Shown one piece after another: positions 55,940 through 61,142 of a DNA stretch of 61,142 nucleotides. The notes below the pieces were generated by a model. It saw nothing but the letters and a program-made list of their open reading frames with translations, did no database searches and was not told the origin of the DNA. The stretch covers positions 1 through 61,142 of the forward strand of contig ML769756.1 of assembly GCA_009733575.1 (NCBI GenBank), given 5' to 3'. The DNA is from Gymnopus androsaceus JB14. Taxonomy: Eukaryota; Basidiomycota; Agaricomycetes; Agaricales; Omphalotaceae. Positions within the stretch are counted from its first letter, which is position 1, and the number at the start of each line of letters is the position of its first letter. A program made the position numbers and the translations under genes.

Positions 55940-56640
55940 TTTTCTATGTCGACTAGACATCTGGAATACGGAGGACGCGGAGGAGCAGAAGGGCTGGAGG
56001 AGGAGGTGAATAATAGGCCTATCGCAAGCCCAAGGAGAATCCAATCAAGCAGTAGAAGGCGGAACCAGAAGGCGGAACCGGAGCTCAATCCCAAGCACAA
56101 ATGAGAAGTAAGGAGGCGGAGGCGGAGGCGTACCCAACGCTTCACCAGATCCAGATTGGATAACTGCTTTCTGACAACCATGACTACTAGGTCAGTTAGT
56201 TGGTCCAAGAAGGCGAGGTTTCGAGGTCAATTTAGGTGTCCAACTGAGTAGTTGCATCAACGAAAGTTTATACCATCCTACAAGAGTAACTGATATAAAT
56301 CGATTCTTCTTCGACGAAAGCCAAACAAAGCACAAGTACGCACCTAGTAAGAAGACCAGTCTCTGCAGAACCTATCTTTTCCCTTGCTATTGACGATGTC
56401 TATGGCGCTGGATCCAAAATCCTACGATAAGGCACGATGTACGAACGCTAATTCAGAGATAGACTCTGATGTGGCCGCCCAAGTACACCACCGCATTCCA
56501 AGCTTGAAATGCTGAGCCGATCCTAGTCGAAGGGTTCGGAGCACGACGGAGATGGAGTAAAGTACGGGTGGGTAATTTCGTCTCGGAAAGGAGTATCTAA
56601 ATCGTGGCGTAAAGCCAGGCAGCGTCGCTGGCATGTCACT
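55940..56640 (+). repeat. Dispersed repeat A, copy 3
   Basis: Tandem partner of the preceding copy: CGACTAGACATCTGGAATAC, CTATCGCAAGCCCAAGGAGA, TTGGTCCAAGAAGGCGAGGT, ACCATCCTACAAGAGTAACT, TTCTTCTTCGACGAAAGCC, AAAGCACAAGTACGCACCTA. Roughly 75-80% alike by eye. No coding capacity. Confidence 0.65.
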
Positions 56641-56929
56641 GAAAGAATCACCATAATTTCTATGGAATAAGACGGAAATCATCGGGCTAGAGATTTTCTG
56701 AGGTGAAGAATTCGTTCTGAGGATTGAGACATTCTTCTTGAAGCGCAAAAAGTAAGCTGTTTGTTTGGGAGATTGGCAGGAGTGGGCGCTACACGTGAAT
56801 TAGGCGTTCGTTTATAAGCGCCCTAACTGAGTTTTTCTTTCAACTTCTCCAGGACGCGTCAAAGGCTCTGCAGAAATACTTGATGATTCACTTCCGTCAC
56901 TTCAAGTAACAAAATAAAATGCAATCCAG

Positions 56930-58270
56930 GCAACCTCGAACACATCCCTGTTTCGAAAAGTAATCGCTCGACTCGAGTTTACACTTTACATGATCTTCAC
57001 GCTGTCGATCCAGGTGAGCTTTACGCCGTTCAGTGCTATTCTTCAAGTTTCGCTGCTAAACCTGCAATAAAGCGCCGAAACGCTCAACAACGATGGAATC
57101 TGAACGTCCGAACGTCCACACTATCTACATCATCCTTTCTCCTGCCGTCCTTTGCAGTCCATCTACTTCCGCGTCCATATCATCTTCCGACAGCGCAAAA
57201 GTTACGCTCCAGCGTCCAATACCACTGCCGATGACGATTATGTGAATGGAGACCTCGCGACTCAAATAACGTCCCTTCAACGCAACTTCTCGAATCCCAA
57301 CTTTCACGGGATAAAGACGAGTTGGCGAAAGGAACTTGGGATGAACAGTGAATGGATAGAGGTCAAGGAGGAAGAAGGGCGGAAGGCGTTGGAGGAGGAG
57401 TTGGAGAGTTTGAAGAAGTGAGTGGCGCGTCTCCGTATCCCTTTACTTCTCTCTCTTCCTCTTTCATTTCCTTTGTGTTAACCCGCCCCTCCCACAGACA
57501 AACGACATGGTCGCAACCGAGCATAAAATCTGCACTCAGTCCGAGACAAATCTCCGCCAGCAGCAGGAAAAGCTGAGGGAAGAGCTTGAGAGAGGCATTG
57601 AAGAGCGCGCTGAGGGTTGTGGAGGGCAACGATAATACCTCGGGCGTTGGACACATACGCATACGGATCCCTACGACGACGACAATGTTTCCGCAACCTC
57701 GGACTCCTACGCTGTCTGGGTCTATCATCTCTCTACATCATTCAGGGATACGTTCGTGTCCGGGTCCATGTCGAGGTCTAGGTCCTCATCCAGCAACGGG
57801 ATCAAGTCTTCTTCGTGGCCAGGTACACCTCATGAGAGGATAGAGGTGGATTCACGAGCTTTGAATTCGTACGCGAAGACGCAATCGAGCTTTGTGGACC
57901 TACAACATCGACATCGAAGGGATCGTCAGCAGGGACGGAATCGAGTGCTTCTTCCTCTGATGCGCCTCTAGCACCTTTATTGACCCTCTCCTCCGAATCC
58001 AATCCGTACCAAAGTCCTGCTTTAAGAGCTTCAGCACATCACACCCATCCAACGAGTCTCCCCCATCACCTACGCATTCCACACCCGTATCACTTATCAC
58101 CGCCCACAGAATCAGAATCAGAATCAGAATTCTAATTGGAGGTGGAGGTGGAGGCAGAGTCGCAGCAGGATCATACCCTGGATACTCTGGTGCAGGAACA
58201 GGAACAGGCGGGCTAGCTTTTGGAGGGGGCGGCGGTGTGAGTATACCAGGGATAGAAGAACGGTTTTAGG
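56930..58270 (+). pseudogene. Decayed coiled-coil protein gene, unrecognised
   Basis: The plus-strand fragments look coding but sit in different frames: STRVYTLHDLHAVDPGELYA near 56970-57030; TQLLESQLSRDKDELAKG near 57260-57320; WIEVKEEEGRKALEEELESL near 57355-57415; then after a GTGAGT...CACAG intron, ETNLRQQQEKLREELERGIE near 57530-57600; and finally Ser-rich and Glu/Ser-rich low-complexity sequence to about 58270. The heptad-like Leu/Glu/Arg pattern indicates a coiled coil. The frames do not join through plausible splice sites, so the gene is probably dead. No homologue was recognised. Confidence 0.45.
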
Positions 58271-58409
58271 TTGATTATGGCTTACGGCTTATATGTATAG
58301 TTTTTCGACATCGAATTCAGTATCTTTTCATTCATTGGAGTAACTAAGCTACGCTGGGAATAGAAAGAGCTGTAAAAATACAAGAAAGGCAATGATGCTT
58401 AAATCTTTG

Positions 58410-58498
58410 TGGTTCGACCCGGGCTCGAACCGGGGACCTTGTGTGAAACATGCAAGCATCCTTGATTACTACCTCGACAACCAATATGCCATCATACC
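58410..58498 (-). tRNA. tRNA-Val-like Pol III unit, probably degenerate
   Basis: On the minus strand the 3' part is a perfect tRNA T arm and acceptor: CCCGG-TTCGAGC-CCGGG then TCGAACC-A, preceded by TTCACAC, which matches the valine CAC anticodon loop. The 5' part has an A-box-like TGGCATATTGG at 58481-58491 and an acceptor-like GGTATGA (5 of 7 pairs). B box GGTTCGAGCCC at 58421-58431. The anticodon stem does not fold properly: about 15 nt too many, and not at the usual intron position. Either a pseudogene or a tRNA-derived SINE head. A T-rich terminator-like stretch follows downstream. Confidence 0.45.
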
Positions 58499-58646
58499 AC
58501 TTTCATGGAGAAATGGCATGCGTTTTTATACTGAAACCAGAAACCATTCCTCACAAGCAGTATTATCTCCACTATCACCTGGACTATCCTAACACTCTTT
58601 GAGTGGAGTCAATCCTGCCCTCTCATTGCCATGAGGGTCACCTCAA

Positions 58647-58921
58647 CATCAGCAAAACCTGTATTTTGCATTTTAATTCCCACAGCAATACTTAAAATTT
58701 GCAGCGCTCCCAGAGCTCCCAGCGCTGTCCAGCGCTTGCCAGTGCTGTCAGAAATATAAAATCATACGTTATTTCCAAATAAGGTAATTTTGCGGCCTCT
58801 GGGAGCTTCTGGGAGCCCCCTCCTGCATCGGCCGGACCATCTGAGTGCTGGGACACTGGAGCGCTGGGAACTCTGGACAGTTTGCTCAAGCACTGCCCAT
58901 GTCATACAGGTTTTGCTGATG
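58647..58921. mobile_element. CATCAG-type MITE, 275 bp
   Basis: The ends are CATCAGCAAAACCTGTAT and its near-exact reverse complement. Inner arms are rich in GCGCTCCCAGAGCTCCCAGC / GCTTCTGGGAGC words, giving a degenerate palindrome. GGTCACCT outside the left end is mirrored by AGGTGACC outside the right end. It lies 380 bp downstream of the ankyrin gene; 58922-59298 holds nothing else recognisable. Confidence 0.75.
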
Positions 58922-59298
58922 AAGGTGACCCCAGTCAACCCCCAATGAGTTGTTGCCAGTATCAGTTTCATTACTGAATGCAGCTTAGTTCCAAAGAGAT
59001 ATAGACTTGGCTGCATAATCACACTATCTGACTATCACACTTAATTGGTGCAAGCAAAAACAAAAATACATATCATAGACTTTAAAAGAAAATAAATGAG
59101 CCAAACACCTAATTCGCAGTGTACACCTAGTACAGCAAAGCTGAAAGGTGAGGATTGAACCATATCCATCCAGTCAAAAAACCAATGAGATCCCTGAATC
59201 ACATTAATATGACACCATAGGGGTAATTTGACTACAGTTTGAACTTTACGAGGAACTGATATATTAATTCATCACCCACCTATGTTCTTTTTCAAATT

Positions 59299-61142
59299 TC
59301 AAAGTTTGATTGCTTTCTGGTGTTGCATGGCAGTAGCTAGTAACTCGCAAATTTTATAATGCTCATGTTTATGCGAAAAATTGAAAGCAGTAAATCCATC
59401 ATCAGTCTGTGCATTTACATTTGCCCCTTTTTCCAAGAGGTAATGCACAATTTCCAGATGACCATTTTGAGCAGCAATTATAAGGGGGGTTGAATTTCTC
59501 AAACCAGGAATATCCATGTCTGCCCTAAAATCAAGTAGAAGTTTAACAATGCTAAGGAAACCATTTTGGGATGCTAGTCTTAAAGCAGTGGAACCGTTCT
59601 CATTTTGTGCATTTACATTGGCCCCATGGTCCAGCAGGAGAGAAACAATATCAAAATGTCCTTTTTGAGCAGCAATAACAAGAGGAGTAGTTTTGTGGAA
59701 GCCTGGGAGATCTGGATCAGCCTCATGGTCAAGTAAAATTTTGACAATTGTAACATGACCATTCTGGGATGCTTGTCTTAAAGCAGTGGATCCATTTCCA
59801 GCTGGGCCATTTACATTTGCTCCCCTGTCCACAAGGAAGGAGACAATATTCAAATGCCCATTTTGAGCAGCAATTACAATAGCAGTTCCACTTTGGATTG
59901 GTGTAATATCCATGTCTGCCACAGAATTCACCAGAAGCTTGACAATTTCAAAATGGCCATTTTGTGAGGCTAATCTCAAAGCTGTGGAACCAGCTTCATT
60001 TTTTGCATTCACATCTGCCCGATGCTCAATCAGGATAAAAGCAACATCCAAATGACCATTTTGTGCAGCAATTATAAGTGGTGTGTATTTCTTGAATCCA
60101 GGAATATCCTTTTCTACTCCATGGTTCAGCAAAAGCTTGACAATTTCAAAACGGCCATCCTGTGATGCTTGTCTCAAAGCAGTACTACCATCTTCACATT
60201 GTGCATTTACATTTGCCCCATTCTCAATCAGGATGGAAACAACATCCAAATGACCTTGTTGTGCAGCAATTATAAGTGGTGAAGCAGTACCGCCTGATTC
60301 ATCCTCTGCATTTACATTTGCTCCATTCTCAATCAGTAAGGAGGCAATATCTAAATATCCGTCGTAAGCCGCAATTATAAGTGGTGAAACTATTCCTGGA
60401 ATATCTATATTTGCCCCATGGTTAAGTAAGAGCTTCACAATTTCAAAATGACCATTGCATGATGCTTGAGTCAAAGCAGAATAACCATCTTCATCTCGTG
60501 CATTTACATTTGCTCCATTCTCAATCAGTAAGGAGGTAACGTCTAGATCTCCATCGTAAGCAGCAGTTAGAAGTGGAGTATATTTTTTGAATCCTGAAAT
60601 CTCCTTGTCTGCCCCATGTTTCAGCAAAAGCTTGACAATGTCAAAATAGTCATTCTGTGCTGCCAGTCTGAACACATTGTCTCCATGTTCAGCTTGTGTT
60701 TTCCGCCCTATAACTGCCGCACTTAATGCTGATCCATACATTCCTCCTTTGGCATTTACATTTCTTCCATTCGCCAGCTGCTTGACCATATCTTGAAGTC
60801 CACACCAAGCAGCATAATACAATGGTTGAGGCATATCCCAGCTCTCTTCAAAATCTGCTAATTTCAAGCAATTAATATATGTGGTTCCACCTGCTTGGAT
60901 TATCTTAAAGGCTTTCTGATATACATTTTCACTGTTGCCCCTTTTTGCATGCTTATACCAGTGTTGAGCAGCGTATCTAGAGATCGGATATTCCTCATTC
61001 CATTGCACAACATCTGCTATTTCTGTATTGAACAGTAGCAGATATGCCAAGGAGCTTTCTGCTATTAATCTGTGACTCAAATATTCATTCATGTGGAACT
61101 GTGATGCTGTAGTGTTCAAATTTGATTTGAGGTGTTCAGATA
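59299..61142 (-). CDS. Ankyrin-repeat protein, C-terminal part (probable NACHT-ankyrin type); truncated by window edge
   Basis: A single open frame of more than 610 codons reaches the right edge without a start, so the N-terminus lies outside. The first 100 residues (SQFHMNEYLSHRLIAESSLA, RYAAQHWYKHA) are the helical segment that in mushroom NACHT proteins links the NTPase to the repeats. About fourteen ankyrin repeats follow, alternating two kinds: TPLIIAAQNGHLD...ANVNA and STALRQASQNGHFEIVKLLL...D, a 66-residue double unit. The stop is at 59299 after ATAMQHQKAIKL. There are no introns or breaks in this part. Proteins of this class are candidate fungal NLR-type sensors; that role is inference. 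Ankyrin repeats bind partner proteins, and the high similarity between units suggests recent internal duplication. Confidence 0.9.
   Translation of the reverse strand, partial: SEHLKSNLNTTASQFHMNEYLSHRLIAESSLAYLLLFNTEIADVVQWNEEYPISRYAAQHWYKHAKRGNSENVYQKAFKIIQAGGTTYINCLKLADFEESWDMPQPLYYAAWCGLQDMVKQLANGRNVNAKGGMYGSALSAAVIGRKTQAEHGDNVFRLAAQNDYFDIVKLLLKHGADKEISGFKKYTPLLTAAYDGDLDVTSLLIENGANVNARDEDGYSALTQASCNGHFEIVKLLLNHGANIDIPGIVSPLIIAAYDGYLDIASLLIENGANVNAEDESGGTASPLIIAAQQGHLDVVSILIENGANVNAQCEDGSTALRQASQDGRFEIVKLLLNHGVEKDIPGFKKYTPLIIAAQNGHLDVAFILIEHRADVNAKNEAGSTALRLASQNGHFEIVKLLVNSVADMDITPIQSGTAIVIAAQNGHLNIVSFLVDRGANVNGPAGNGSTALRQASQNGHVTIVKILLDHEADPDLPGFHKTTPLVIAAQKGHFDIVSLLLDHGANVNAQNENGSTALRLASQNGFLSIVKLLLDFRADMDIPGLRNSTPLIIAAQNGHLEIVHYLLEKGANVNAQTDDGFTAFNFSHKHEHYKICELLATAMQHQKAIKL

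Noticed and set aside
1..61142. CRISPR array or prokaryotic operon structure
   Set aside because: No regularly spaced short direct repeats; genes have spliceosomal introns and no ribosome-binding sites.

Overview
The window looks like nuclear DNA of a filamentous basidiomycete, probably an Agaricomycete. The host genes carry many 45-65 nt introns. The P450s, the isopenicillin-N-synthase-like oxygenase and the ankyrin protein resemble mushroom families, and the transposons (KDZ with a CxC2 domain, MULE with a SWIM finger, BED-type hAT) are typical of that group. This is recognition from sequence alone; no database was searched.

Layout. 1-11 kb is a transposon graveyard: subterminal-type repeats, a long inverted repeat with a gene remnant in its loop, a decayed Tc1/mariner element, two fold-back elements, several TACTGTA-ended MITEs and a gag-protease remnant of a Ty3/gypsy retrotransposon. 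11.4-24 kb is the metabolic island: a CYP63-like P450 (+), a TRI4-like P450 (-), an isopenicillin-N-synthase-like 2OG-Fe(II) oxygenase (+) and a branched-chain aminotransferase (-). The first three carry apparent frameshifts; the aminotransferase reads through cleanly. 24.9-36.3 kb holds dispersed repeats, a MULE-like non-autonomous element with a 9-bp duplication, two decayed hAT transposons and a family of palindromic elements ending in CATCAG.

36.6-47.5 kb is one large (about 10.9 kb) KDZ-class element. It has inverted termini, AAGTACTT-rich subterminal repeats and a probable 8-bp target duplication (TGCAAATC). It carries a decayed CxC2/KDZ transposase interrupted by two palindromic MITEs, a decayed Spt5-like KOW gene and an unrecognised nuclear-type protein gene. 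48.2-52.7 kb is an apparently complete 4.48-kb MULE: inverted termini, a perfect 10-bp target duplication, an 803-aa transposase in three clean exons, and a second intact gene for a cysteine-rich protein with a GRF-like zinc finger. This MULE lies about 0.2 kb upstream of an intact quinone-oxidoreductase-type MDR gene and has probably displaced its upstream region.

54-58.5 kb contains dispersed and tandem repeats, a decayed coiled-coil gene and a tRNA-like Pol III unit. 59.3-61.1 kb is the C-terminal part of a long ankyrin-repeat (probably NACHT-ankyrin) protein that runs off the right edge.

The strongest candidates for new biology are the two-gene MULE and the cargo of the KDZ element.
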